64,000 bases of DNA. Origin: Streptomyces spinosus. GTDB taxonomy: Bacteria; Actinomycetota; Actinomycetes; Streptomycetales; Streptomycetaceae. The translations under genes and the position numbers were made by a program. Below, in pieces: positions 35,020-44,001 of the stretch (the stretch's first letter is position 1; every line of letters begins with the position of its first letter). The notes below the pieces were generated by a model. The model did no database searches. It had not been told where the DNA came from and worked only from the letters and a program-made list of their open reading frames with translations. The DNA lies in the NCBI RefSeq assembly GCF_020400655.1, contig NZ_JAINRC010000001.1, positions 744,001 through 808,000 of the forward strand. The letters run 5' to 3'.

Positions 35020-37368
35020 TCAGCCCGTCTCCGGGTCGTTTCCCTGCTGGTTCTCCCGGTCGTTGCCGACCCCGTAGCCGATCAGCAACGATTCGTGCAG
35101 GTCCTGACTGAAAACGCTGTCCCTTCCCACACCGCGACGCTCCAGGAACTCCTCCATCGGGGCCTCGGCCATGCCTTCACCAGCGGAGTAAACCTTGGTC
35201 TTCTCCTCTCTTGTGAGGTCCTCCATCTTCTCCTTGTGCTCATCCACCGAGTTGTCGGAGACGTCGCCGACCATCTGGCCGATGAGCTGTTCGGCGGCAC
35301 CACTGGCGGTGTCGGTCGCCAGCGGAATGAGAACCGCGGCCGTTCCCACAGCCGCGGTCGCGGGAAGGAAGGCGACGCCCGCCGCGATGCCCGCAGTGGC
35401 CCCGAACTCGACCCAGCCCGACCGCTTGGCGACCGCCTTCTCGTAGTCCTCGTGGGTCTTGAGGTTCGTCGCCTCCACCTGGTCGGCCCGGGACTGGTCG
35501 AGCATGCCCTGCACCTCGGCACCCACGCGCACGGTCGCCCTGGCAGCGCCCTCGTGAATCCTTCCGTCCGGGCCCACCGTCTCTTCCAGCGCGCTGCGGG
35601 TGTAAACCTGCTCCGCGGTCGAGACCGTCGCGTAGGCGTCCGGGTGCTGGCCCAGGGTGCTGAGGAAGCCCCGGACGACGCTCCGCCCGTTCCCGTCCGC
35701 GGTGTCCGCGAAGTCGAGGTGCCCGTCCGGATTCCTGCCCGGCGCGAACACGCTGTCCGGATCGTTTTTGTCCAGCGCCCAGTTGATGTCGTCGATGTAA
35801 CCGGCGCCCATGACGCCCAGGCTGTCGGCCATCGCCTCGTGGTGCTTCTTGAGCAGACCCGGATCCGCACCGTACTTCTCCATGACCTTCTGCATGACCG
35901 CGGCGTTGTCCGCGTCGCGCACCATGCCAGCGTCCGGGTGCCCGGCCGGGTAACCGAGAGTCGCTGCCTCCAGGGCGTGGCCGAGGGCGTCGGGCATCTG
36001 GTCGAGCGACGCCTTGGACTCCTTCTGATCAAGCGAGTTGACGTCGGGGAAGGACTCCCACTTCTCGTTGCTGAAGAAATCGAGGTAATTGTCGATCGCC
36101 TTGCCGTCCTTGTCCTTGCCGAGGCCGGCCGCGGCGCCGTGGTTGACCGTGCCGTCCTCGTTGTACGCGGTCGGGGGGTCGGTGAAGAACTTCTTCGCCG
36201 CTTCGGGACTGTTGCCGAGTGCTTCCAGCATGGCGGTGGCCGGGTCGTAGCCGGCTCCGTTCACGCCGGAGGGGTTGAAGGGGTTCTTGAACGGACTGTT
36301 CACCACCTTGTTGTCGGCGAACATGTACGGGTCCTTCGCGTGCAGCTGTGCCACGTGTTCGGCGATCGGGTTGAGGAACCTCGCGTCGTAGTTCCCGTAC
36401 CGCATGATCCCACCGAGCAGCTGGTACCCGAACGGCCCGCCGTAGTCGTTCTTGGCCAGCGGAATGCGCTCCGTACCCAACTTGCGAAGCTCCGGGCCCC
36501 ACTTATCGGTGAATTCCTTGTCGTGGGAGGCGGTGGCCAGGTTGAGGCCGAGGTTCTTCTGGAGCTCCTGGACGTCCTTGAGGCGCTCCGGGTCGACCTT
36601 GCCGTACTCGTACGTGTCCGTGGAGAGCTGACCGAAGAACGCGAGCGACTTCTTGGGGCCGAGCTTCTCGTAGAAGTCCTTGGAGAACTCCACCGACGAA
36701 CTGTTGTCCTTCAACAGCTCGTTGAGCTGCTGCAGCTCGGCGTGGGTCATGTCCCGGCCCTTGGCCGCCAGAGCGGCGGCGCGGGCGGCCTCCTCCTGGT
36801 CCAGCTTCGTGTACGTCGGAGCGCCGAAGTCCTTACGGTCGGTGACGTTGGCCTCGAGGGTGTTCTTCAGGGCAAGGTCGGTGTCGTTGCAGTTGTCGAC
36901 GATGAGGTCGATCCTCTTCTGCCACGACTCGATGTTCCGCCTCTCCTGCTGCAGAAGTTCGCTGTAGTCGGGGTCGTGCCGCGCCGCGGGGATCTCGGAC
37001 AACGGGTTCCGCGCCGTGACCCTGCCCTTGCCGTCCACGCGGATGCCGGCCGCGGGCCCCTCGTGGTCCCGGATGTTGACCAGGTCGTCCTTGGCCTTCT
37101 TGATGGCCGCGTGACCCTCTTCCAGGATCAGCTTCACACCCCTGGCCTCGGCCGCGGCGTCCGTGAACTCCTTGGCTGTCTTACCGATGAACGCTCTGGT
37201 GACCCCTGCGTTGACGCCCTCCCAGGCCGCCCTGTCCGCCTTCGCCTTCATCCCGTCGGCGGCGTCGGTGGCGAGCTTTTCCAGCTTCCCCGCCATCTCG
37301 GACCAGTCGTCGGCGGCGGCCTTCAGCTTCGCCACCGGGGCGTCGATGATGTCCTCGTACTTCAGCAT
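35020..37368 (-). CDS. Large protein with WXG100-like N-terminus, probably type VII-type secreted
   Basis: The 782-residue protein begins with a helical hairpin region (DIIDAPVAKLKAAADDWSEM, then AWEGVNAGVTRAFIGKTAKEF) like the WXG100/LXG-type targets of type VII secretion. Residues about 120-650 are mainly helical and unlike any domain I know; residues about 660-690 (FGATAGIAAGVAFLPATAAV) form a hydrophobic, membrane-active segment. The C-terminus is charged and shows no clear toxin motif. DUF6571-type proteins of Streptomyces have this layout, but I cannot confirm membership. The gene lies 19 bp after the 142-residue partner and 23 bp before the lipoprotein. No ESX ATPase or channel gene is in the window. 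Confidence 0.7.
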   Translation of the reverse strand: MLKYEDIIDAPVAKLKAAADDWSEMAGKLEKLATDAADGMKAKADRAAWEGVNAGVTRAFIGKTAKEFTDAAAEARGVKLILEEGHAAIKKAKDDLVNIRDHEGPAAGIRVDGKGRVTARNPLSEIPAARHDPDYSELLQQERRNIESWQKRIDLIVDNCNDTDLALKNTLEANVTDRKDFGAPTYTKLDQEEAARAAALAAKGRDMTHAELQQLNELLKDNSSSVEFSKDFYEKLGPKKSLAFFGQLSTDTYEYGKVDPERLKDVQELQKNLGLNLATASHDKEFTDKWGPELRKLGTERIPLAKNDYGGPFGYQLLGGIMRYGNYDARFLNPIAEHVAQLHAKDPYMFADNKVVNSPFKNPFNPSGVNGAGYDPATAMLEALGNSPEAAKKFFTDPPTAYNEDGTVNHGAAAGLGKDKDGKAIDNYLDFFSNEKWESFPDVNSLDQKESKASLDQMPDALGHALEAATLGYPAGHPDAGMVRDADNAAVMQKVMEKYGADPGLLKKHHEAMADSLGVMGAGYIDDINWALDKNDPDSVFAPGRNPDGHLDFADTADGNGRSVVRGFLSTLGQHPDAYATVSTAEQVYTRSALEETVGPDGRIHEGAARATVRVGAEVQGMLDQSRADQVEATNLKTHEDYEKAVAKRSGWVEFGATAGIAAGVAFLPATAAVGTAAVLIPLATDTASGAAEQLIGQMVGDVSDNSVDEHKEKMEDLTREEKTKVYSAGEGMAEAPMEEFLERRGVGRDSVFSQDLHESLLIGYGVGNDRENQQGNDPETG

Positions 37369-37387
37369 GTGGTGCGCCCCCCGAGCC

Positions 37388-37816
37388 CTATTTCAGGTAT
37401 TCCGTAAGCACGGAAATCCGCGTCAGGTCTCCCTCGATCTTCGCCTCGTCCTCGGCGTGCCGGACCTTGCTGTAATCGAGGTGGTTCGAAATCTGCGCGC
37501 AGGAATCCAACAGCGTCTTCAGGTGCGTCTGCCAGAAATCGTGCACCTTCAGCACGGCCGAACCGCTCACGAAGTTTCCATTGGTCAGTGCCGTCGCCGC
37601 GTCGAACGTGGAAGAACGGGCGATGTCGCCCTCCTTGCCCAGCCGGCCCAGCAGGTCGTACGCATCATTGCCGATAGCACCGAGGTCGTCCCGATTGACC
37701 ACCAGCTCCCCGACGCCACCACCTCCGCCACCGTCGGCCGGAACGCTGTCGATCCGCAGGGCAGTTCGTTCGGCCGCCGCCGCGCGCAGTTCGGCCCACT
37801 CTTGCTCGAACGTCAT
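37388..37816 (-). CDS. Small helical protein, probable WXG100-type partner
   Basis: The 142-residue protein is mostly helical after a Gly-rich linker (residues about 28-36) and contains KVHDFWQTHLKTLLDSCAQI near residue 95. Small helical proteins encoded just before a large WXG-type protein usually act as its secretion partner or chaperone; that is inferred here from gene order. GGGGG four bases before the ATG supports the start. It begins the three-gene minus-strand operon 37816-34295. Confidence 0.7.
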   Translation of the reverse strand: MTFEQEWAELRAAAAERTALRIDSVPADGGGGGGVGELVVNRDDLGAIGNDAYDLLGRLGKEGDIARSSTFDAATALTNGNFVSGSAVLKVHDFWQTHLKTLLDSCAQISNHLDYSKVRHAEDEAKIEGDLTRISVLTEYLK

Positions 37817-38175
37817 AATTCCCCCAAGTACATCCGGGCAGGCCGTTCCACCGTACTCGCGCGGCCACCACCTGATCAGCTGTCACTTGTACCATCACCA
37901 GCCCACGGAACGGACGGTAGTCGCTCCCTCCAAGCCCGGACGCCACACCGATCGGGCCACCGAAGTACGCTGACCGAGCCGGCGTCGCGGCGGTACCCCG
38001 CCGGTCCCCGGACCAGTGGCTGAAGTCCACTTCTTGCCGTGGTGAGGGCGGATCCACCGGTCCACGGCCGACCCCACCCCTGTCGCTCTCAGCCCGTTAG
38101 ACGCCCCTGCGTTCGTGCCGTGGGCCATGTCTGTGCGGCAGGTTTAGCCGTTGCGGGTGCGTGGGGGTATCACCG

Positions 38176-38500
38176 TGGGTCGTCGGATGAGTCGTGGGAG
38201 CGGATCGAGCCGCTGTTACCGAGGAAGAGAGTGTCGGTTCCGGTATCCGGGCCGGAAGCCGTTGCCGGCTGGCAGCAACCGCACGAGGTGCTGCTGACCG
38301 AGCTGAACGCGGAACGGAAGCTGGACTGCTCCCACTGCGTGCTCGACTCCTCGGAAAAGGGAGCTTCACCGGCCCCTCGCCGGTCGACCGGGGCACAGTC
38401 GGCTCCCAACACCACCTGATCACCGACGGACACGGCACCCCGCCCCCGATCATCTTGACCGGGGGAAGCCGCAACTGCGCTAGCAGACAAGGGCGCAACC
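38176..38500 (+). pseudogene. IS5-family transposase remnant
   Basis: Two fragments of an IS5-type DDE transposase are readable. SSDESWERIEPLLPRK (from about 38180) matches the N-terminal DUF4096-type start. After a large internal deletion comes LLTELNAERKLDCSHCVLDS, carrying the first catalytic Asp. A frameshift follows near 38350, then TGPSPVDRGTVGSQHHLITD in another frame, with the second Asp. The C-terminal third is missing. I found no convincing terminal inverted repeats. The remnant sits between the WXG100-type operon and the conserved chromosome. Confidence 0.8.
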
Positions 38501-38720
38501 GCCATTCGGTCCGTCGACATCGGACCGTCTCAGCGCCGCCATGCCACCTCCGAGCGCGGCGATGGACGCCCGCGCGGAATGACGTGTCCATCTCCTCGTC
38601 ACCGACCGGGACCATAGGTCACGCCCGTACGTCGGGCATGCTGCCTGCCCCACGTCATGTCCCCGTGGAAACAGGTCGGCAGGACCGGCAGAGACCCGGC
38701 ACTCCAGAGGAACGGGCAGG

Positions 38721-40049
38721 TCAGGAGCCCTTTGCTGCCGGCTCCAAAATCGCCACGCACTCCACGTGATGCGTCATCGGAAACAGATCGAACGCCCGCA
38801 GCGTCCGCACCCGGTAGCCGCCCTCCCGGAAGTACCCCAGGTCCCGGGCCAGCGCAGCGGGATCGCAGGCCACGTAGGCGATGCGGCGGGCGCCGAGGGA
38901 GGACAGGTGGGCGACCGTGTCGCGGCCGGCGCCGGCGCGGGGCGGGTCGAGGACGATCAGGTCGACCTCGGTGATGCCGGTGCGCGGCAGGACCGACTCG
39001 ACCTTGCCCTGTTCGACGCGGACCCGCGGGAAGTCGGCCAGGTTGTGCCGCGCGTCCTCCACCGCCCGCTTGCCGGACTCGATGCCGAGCACCGCGCCCT
39101 TCTCGCCGAGGCGGTCGGCGAGCGCGCCGGCGAAGAGGCCGACGCCGCAGTACAGGTCCAGGGCCGTCTCGCCCTTGCGGGGCAGCAGGCCCTGCATGAC
39201 GGCGGTGACAAGCGTGTCCGCCGCCTTCGGGTGGACCTGCCAGAAGCCGCCGTTGCCCACCCGGTGCGTACGGCCGTCCGCGCGTTCACGGACGAAGGGG
39301 CGGCCGTGCACGCGGTGCACTCCGCCGGACTTCTCGTCGACCCGCAGGACCGACACCGGCCGGTCCAGTTCGACCAGCGGCAGGCGGGCGCCCGGGCGCG
39401 GGGTGAGGATCACCTGACGGTCCTGGGAGCCGGTCGCCGCGACGGCCTCGACCGAGTCCATGCCGGTCCAGTCCCGCTTCTCGATGCCCAGCTCGCTCAC
39501 GCCGGCCGCCGCGATCATGCAGTGGTCGATGCGCTCGACCTCGTGCGAGCGGTGCCGGCGCAGACCGGCGTGGCCCTCGGCGTCGACGGCGTACTGGACG
39601 CGGGTGCGCCACTGCGGGACCTGGCCGGCGGGCAGCTTGTCGCCCTCGGCCGGGACCACGGTGCCGTCCCAGCCCGCCTCCTCGGGGGTGAGGCCGGCGA
39701 GCCGCTGGAGCTGCTCGGCGATGACGTCGGCCTTCAGCCGGCGCTGGGCGCCCGGCTTGGCGTGCTGCCAGTCGCAGCCGCCGCAGCGGCCGGGGCCGGC
39801 GAAGGGGCAGGGGGCCTCGATGCGGTCCTTGGACGCCTCCAGGACCCGGACGGCGTCCGCGCGCAGGAAGCGGGCGCCCTCCTCCCCCTCGGTCACCCTC
39901 GCCACCACCCGCTCGCCGGGCAGCGCGTGCCGGACGAACAGCACCTGTCCCCCGGGGGTACGGGCGATGCAGTGGCCGCCGTGGGCGACGGGGCCGATCT
40001 CGACCTCGTACTCCTCGCCCACCAGAGACTTGGTCGGTTCTGCCTGCAT
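38721..40049 (-). CDS. TRAM-domain 5-methyluridine-type RNA methyltransferase (RumA/TrmA class)
   Basis: The 442-residue protein has an N-terminal TRAM/OB domain (EYEVEIGPVAHGGHCIAR), an iron-sulfur Cys set CPFAGPGRCGGCDW near residue 85, the SAM site LDLYCGVGLFAG near 300 and the catalytic Cys in AYVACDPAALARD near 395. Enzymes of this class methylate C5 of uridines in rRNA or tRNA. Which nucleotide is modified cannot be told. The ATG at 40047-40049 (MQAEPTKSL) is used because the TRAM domain begins right after it. It follows the APC transporter gene by 86 bp on the same strand. Confidence 0.9.
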   Translation of the reverse strand: MQAEPTKSLVGEEYEVEIGPVAHGGHCIARTPGGQVLFVRHALPGERVVARVTEGEEGARFLRADAVRVLEASKDRIEAPCPFAGPGRCGGCDWQHAKPGAQRRLKADVIAEQLQRLAGLTPEEAGWDGTVVPAEGDKLPAGQVPQWRTRVQYAVDAEGHAGLRRHRSHEVERIDHCMIAAAGVSELGIEKRDWTGMDSVEAVAATGSQDRQVILTPRPGARLPLVELDRPVSVLRVDEKSGGVHRVHGRPFVRERADGRTHRVGNGGFWQVHPKAADTLVTAVMQGLLPRKGETALDLYCGVGLFAGALADRLGEKGAVLGIESGKRAVEDARHNLADFPRVRVEQGKVESVLPRTGITEVDLIVLDPPRAGAGRDTVAHLSSLGARRIAYVACDPAALARDLGYFREGGYRVRTLRAFDLFPMTHHVECVAILEPAAKGS

Positions 40050-40135
40050 GGTGGGGTGACTCCAGACCGGGAAATCGGGGAACGGGCCGGCGGGCCCGGC
40101 AACAGCCCACCAGTCTACGGCCTCCCCGCCGCGGC

Positions 40136-42184
40136 TCAGTCCTTGGCCGACGGCTCCTTCGGCCGCTCCACGGCCGGGCCCCGCCGGACCGCGCCCGGCG
40201 CGTTCCACTCCTGCCGCCTGCGGGCCCGCAGCTTGGCCGCCTCCGAGGACTGCAGCTGGTAGGGCACCGAGGTGACCATGACGCCCGGCGTGAACAGCAG
40301 ACGGCCCTTGAGCCGCAGCGCGCTCTGGTTGTGCAGCAGGTGCTCGTACCAGTGGCCGACCACGTACTCGGGGATGATCACGGAGACCGCGTCGCGCGGG
40401 GACTCCTTGCGCAGGCCCTTGACGTACTCGATGATCGGCCGCGTGATCTCGCGGTACGGCGAGTCCAGGACCTTGAGCGGTACGTCGATCCCGCGCCGCT
40501 CCCACTCCTCGCGCAGCGCCTTGGTCTCGGCCGGGTCGACGTTGACGGTCAGCGCCTCCAGGGTGTCCGAGCGCATGAGCTTGGCGTAGGCCAGGGCGCG
40601 CAGCGTCGGACGGTGGATCTTCGAGATCAGCACCAGCGAGTGGACCCGCGACGGGCGGACCATGTCGTCGGCCGGGCCCTCGGGCGCGGCGATCTCCTCG
40701 GCGACCCGGTCGTAGTGCTTCCGGATCGCCGTCATCGTCGCGTAGAAGATGCACATGCCGAGCAGGGCGACCCAGGCGCCGTGGGTGAACTTGGTGACCA
40801 GCACGACGACGAGCACCAGGCCGGTGAAGAAGGCGCCGAACGCGTTGATCGCCCGCGAGCGGACCATGTGGCTGCGCTTGGCCGGGTCCTTCTCGACCCG
40901 CAGGTGGCGGTTCCAGTGCCGGACCATGCCGGTCTGGCTCAGCGTGAAGGAGACGAACACGCCGACGATGTACAGCTGGATCAGGCGGGTGGAGTCGGCG
41001 CCGTAGATGAAGACGAGCAGCATCGCCGTGCCCGCGAGCAGCACGATGCCGTTGGAGAAGGCGAGCCGGTCGCCGCGGGTGTGCAGCTGGCGCGGCAGGT
41101 AGCGGTCCTGGGCGAGGATCGAGCCGAGCAGCGGGAAGCCGTTGTACGCCGTGTTCGCGGCCAGGAACAGCACGAGCGCGGTGGCGGCGGCGAGGAGGAC
41201 GAACAGGAAGCTGCCCTTGCCGAAGACCGCCTCGGCGACCTGGGAGATCACCGGGTTCTGGACGTAGCCGGGGCCGAGCGGGACGCCGTTGTGCAGCAGG
41301 TCCGTGGCCGGCCTCTCGGCCATGCGGACCTTGGTGGTCATGGCGAGCGCGATGATGCCGCAGAACATGGTGACGGCCAGCAGGCCCATCATGGCGAGGG
41401 TCGTGGCCGCGTTCTTCGACTTGGGCTTGCGGAAGGCCGGGACGCCGTTGGAGATGGCCTCGACGCCGGTGAGGGCGGCACAGCCGGAGGAGAAGGCGCG
41501 CAGCAGCAGGAAGACGAGCGCGAAGCCCGCGAGGCCCTGGTGCTCGGCCTTGATGTGGTAGGCGGCGGTCGGCGCCCGCATGGTGTCGCCGAGGACCAGA
41601 CCGCGGAAGGCGCCCCACGCGATCATGATGAAGACGCCGCCGACGAACACGTAGGTCGGGATCGCGAAGAGCTTGCCCGACTCCTTCACGCCCCGCAGGT
41701 TCATGAGCGTCAGCAGCACGATCACGGCGGCCGCGCAGAAGACCTTGTGCTCGACCACGAAGGGGATCGCGGAGCCGAGGTTCTCGATGCCGGAGGAGAT
41801 GGAGACGGCGACGGTCAGGACGTAGTCCACGAGCAGGGCACTGGCCACGGTGAGGCCGGCCTTGGGACCCAGGTTGGTGGTCGCGACCTCGTAGTCGCCG
41901 CCGCCGCTCGGGTAGGCGTGCACGTTCTGCCGGTAGGAGGCGACCACGGTGAACATCAGCACTACGACCGCGACCGCGATCCAGGGGCTGAAGTGGTACG
42001 CCGACACGCCCGCGATGGACAGGACCAGCAGGACCTCCCCCGGCGCGTAGGCGACGGAGGACAGCGGGTCGGAAGCGAAGACGGGGAGTGCGATGCGCTT
42101 CGGCAGGAGCGTTTCGCCCAGCCGGTCACTGCGCAGTGCGCGCCCGATCAGGATCCGTTTGGGCACGTCGGTCAGTTTGGACAC
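40136..42184 (-). CDS. APC-superfamily permease, possibly a KimA-type potassium importer
   Basis: The 682-residue membrane protein has about twelve helices in its first 480 residues and a soluble C-terminal domain of about 190. FASDPLSSVAYAPGEVLLVL near residue 35 is close to the start of KimA (YdaO), an APC-fold proton/potassium symporter, and the soluble tail is also a KimA feature. Two TrkA-type proteins, regulators of potassium channels, are divergently encoded next to it, which supports potassium over amino acids. Annotation as an amino-acid permease is the conservative alternative. The start is the GTG at 42182-42184 (MSKLTDVPKR); the ribosome site is weak and upstream in-frame codons are not excluded. 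Confidence 0.87.
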   Translation of the reverse strand: MSKLTDVPKRILIGRALRSDRLGETLLPKRIALPVFASDPLSSVAYAPGEVLLVLSIAGVSAYHFSPWIAVAVVVLMFTVVASYRQNVHAYPSGGGDYEVATTNLGPKAGLTVASALLVDYVLTVAVSISSGIENLGSAIPFVVEHKVFCAAAVIVLLTLMNLRGVKESGKLFAIPTYVFVGGVFIMIAWGAFRGLVLGDTMRAPTAAYHIKAEHQGLAGFALVFLLLRAFSSGCAALTGVEAISNGVPAFRKPKSKNAATTLAMMGLLAVTMFCGIIALAMTTKVRMAERPATDLLHNGVPLGPGYVQNPVISQVAEAVFGKGSFLFVLLAAATALVLFLAANTAYNGFPLLGSILAQDRYLPRQLHTRGDRLAFSNGIVLLAGTAMLLVFIYGADSTRLIQLYIVGVFVSFTLSQTGMVRHWNRHLRVEKDPAKRSHMVRSRAINAFGAFFTGLVLVVVLVTKFTHGAWVALLGMCIFYATMTAIRKHYDRVAEEIAAPEGPADDMVRPSRVHSLVLISKIHRPTLRALAYAKLMRSDTLEALTVNVDPAETKALREEWERRGIDVPLKVLDSPYREITRPIIEYVKGLRKESPRDAVSVIIPEYVVGHWYEHLLHNQSALRLKGRLLFTPGVMVTSVPYQLQSSEAAKLRARRRQEWNAPGAVRRGPAVERPKEPSAKD

Positions 42185-42345
42185 GAGAGAGGATCGTAAG
42201 CCTTCGAACTGGCACCCGCCCACCCGGCGTGCTGGATCTGCCTCACGAGTGAAATCGGGGGCGCACGGAACTACGGAATCCGTGCTTCGTGTGCCCGCCG
42301 TGCCTAGATGGCAAACCCCGCCTGTCATCGCACTTCGGAGGTTCC

Positions 42346-42495
42346 ATGCCCGCGACCGCGGAGCTGATCGGGGCGCTGCTCGCCCTCGGCGGCCTCGGAA
42401 TCCTGACCCTGTGCAGCGTGCGCAGCATCACTCGCCGACGGCTCCCGCCACCGCCCGCGGCACAGGGGTGCCCGCCGCGCGGCGCCCGTGTGTAG
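42346..42495 (+). CDS. Small single-span membrane protein (49 residues)
   Basis: A short frame MPATAELIGALLALGGLGIL continues with a basic segment (RSITRRRLPPPP). One hydrophobic helix followed by Arg-rich residues suggests a type of small membrane protein with the basic end inside. GGAGG four bases before the ATG is a strong ribosome site, which is the main reason to call it. It lies 63 bp upstream of the first TrkA-type gene. No family recognised. Confidence 0.5.
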   Translation: MPATAELIGALLALGGLGILTLCSVRSITRRRLPPPPAAQGCPPRGARV

Positions 42496-42558
42496 CTTTG
42501 GGCGTCGGTCTGAGACCCTGATGCTGAGCAGTAGCTTTTGGACACCGGAAGGACGGTC

Positions 42559-43230
42559 GTGCACATCGTCATCATGGGCTGCGGAAGAGTGGGTTCCGCT
42601 CTTGCCCAGACCCTGGAGCAACAGGGACACACGGTCGCCGTGATCGACCAGGACCCCACCGCCTTCCGCCGGCTGGGCCCGGGATTCGGGGGCCGCCGGG
42701 TCACCGGGGTCGGCTTCGACCAGGACACCCTGCGCGAGGCGGGCATCGAGGAGGCCGGCGCCTTCGCCGCCGTCTCCAGCGGCGACAACTCCAACATCAT
42801 CTCCGCGCGCGTGGCACGCGAGATGTTCGGCGTGGAGAACGTGGCCGCCCGGATCTACGACCCCCGCCGTGCCGAGGTCTACCAGCGTCTGGGCATCCCC
42901 ACCGTGGCCACGGTGCGCTGGACCGCCGACCAGATGCTGCGCCGGCTGCTGCCTTCCGGGGCCGAGCCGCTGTGGCGCGATCCCACCGGCGGGGTGCAGC
43001 TGGCCGAGGTGCACGCCTCACCGAAGTGGGTCGGCCACAAGATCAGCAAGCTGCAGGAGGAGACGGGCGTCCGGGTGGCGTTCCTGACCCGCCTGGGCGA
43101 GGCGATCCTGCCCACCTCGCAGACGGTGCTGCAGGAGGGCGACCTCGTGCACGTGATGATGCGGACGGACGACGTGGACAAGGTCGAGGCGGCGTTCGCC
43201 GGTGGCCCGGAAGAGGAGGGCGGTCACTGA
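42559..43230 (+). CDS. trkA: TrkA-type potassium uptake regulator (first of two)
   Basis: The 223-residue protein has an RCK N-domain with the nucleotide-binding turn MGCGRVGS near residue 5 and a matching acid in AVIDQD at the end of the second strand, then an RCK C-domain (residues about 135-215). Such proteins bind NAD(H) or ATP and gate potassium channels at the membrane. The GTG start (42559) follows GGAAGGA by six bases. Its TGA overlaps the ATG of the next TrkA-type gene by one base, so a two-protein regulator is likely. It is divergent from the KimA-like transporter. Confidence 0.9.
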   Translation: MHIVIMGCGRVGSALAQTLEQQGHTVAVIDQDPTAFRRLGPGFGGRRVTGVGFDQDTLREAGIEEAGAFAAVSSGDNSNIISARVAREMFGVENVAARIYDPRRAEVYQRLGIPTVATVRWTADQMLRRLLPSGAEPLWRDPTGGVQLAEVHASPKWVGHKISKLQEETGVRVAFLTRLGEAILPTSQTVLQEGDLVHVMMRTDDVDKVEAAFAGGPEEEGGH

Positions 43231-43898
43231 TGAGGGTCGCCATTGCCGGGGCCGGCGCCGTCGGCCGCTCGATCGCGGGCGAGCTGCTGGAGAACGGCCA
43301 CGAGGTCCTGCTGATCGACAAGGCGCCGACCGCCATCTCGGTCGAGCGCGTCCCGCAGGCGGAGTGGCTGCTCGCCGACGCCTGCGAGATCACCTCCCTG
43401 GACGAGGCGGCGCTGCAGCGCTGCAACGTCGTGATCGCCGCGACCGGCGACGACAAGGTGAACCTGGTCGTGTCGCTGCTCGCCAAGACGGAGTACGGCG
43501 TTCCGCGCGTCGTGGCCCGGGTGAACAACCCGAAGAACGAGTGGCTGTTCAACGAGGCCTGGGGCGTCGACGTCGCCGTCTCCACCCCGCGTCTGATGTC
43601 CGCCCTGGTCGAGGAGGCGGTGAGCGTCGGCGACCTCGTCCGGCTGCTCCGCTTCAGCCACGGTGACGCCAACCTCGTCGAGCTGACCCTGCCGGAGGAG
43701 TCGGCGCTGGCCGGCACCCAGGTCGGGGACGTGCAGTGGCCGGAGGACACCTCCCTGGTCACCATCATCCGCGGGACCCGTGTGCTGACGCCCTCCAAGG
43801 AGGACTCCCTGGAGCCGGGGGACGAACTGCTCTTCGTGGCCGCGCAGGCCCGGGAGGAGCAGCTGGAGGACCTGCTGTCGGTGCGGCGCGAGGACTGA
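43230..43898 (+). CDS. trkA: TrkA-type potassium uptake regulator (second of two)
   Basis: The 222-residue protein starts MRVAIAGAGAVGRSIAGEL with the Rossmann turn GAGAVG, followed by LLIDK, and ends with an RCK C-domain (AGTQVGDVQWPEDTSLVTII). It is homologous to, but distinct from, the protein just upstream and coupled to it by a TGATG junction. The pair probably forms a hetero-octameric ring or two alternative rings on the KimA-like or another potassium system. A strong hairpin terminator follows five bases after the stop. Confidence 0.9.
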   Translation: MRVAIAGAGAVGRSIAGELLENGHEVLLIDKAPTAISVERVPQAEWLLADACEITSLDEAALQRCNVVIAATGDDKVNLVVSLLAKTEYGVPRVVARVNNPKNEWLFNEAWGVDVAVSTPRLMSALVEEAVSVGDLVRLLRFSHGDANLVELTLPEESALAGTQVGDVQWPEDTSLVTIIRGTRVLTPSKEDSLEPGDELLFVAAQAREEQLEDLLSVRRED

Positions 43899-43902
43899 CC
43901 GC

Positions 43903-43950
43903 ACGACGACGAAGGGCGCCCCCGGCGACGGGGGCGCCCTTCGTCGTCGT
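43903..43950. terminator. Bidirectional hairpin terminator after the TrkA pair
   Basis: A perfect 21 bp stem (43903-43923 with 43930-43950; top GAAGGGCGCCCCC) closes a 6-base loop. It begins five bases after the stop of the second TrkA gene and faces the convergent DUF3159 gene, so it can stop both transcripts. Confidence 0.92.
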
Positions 43951-44001
43951 ATGCGCGCTCAGGCGTCCCGGCGGAGCCCGCCCGGCCCCTGCGGGGCCCG
44001 C

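Noticed and set aside
42185..42345. A cyclic-di-AMP riboswitch before the KimA-like gene
   Set aside because: KimA genes often have one, but I could not find its conserved stems in this short region.
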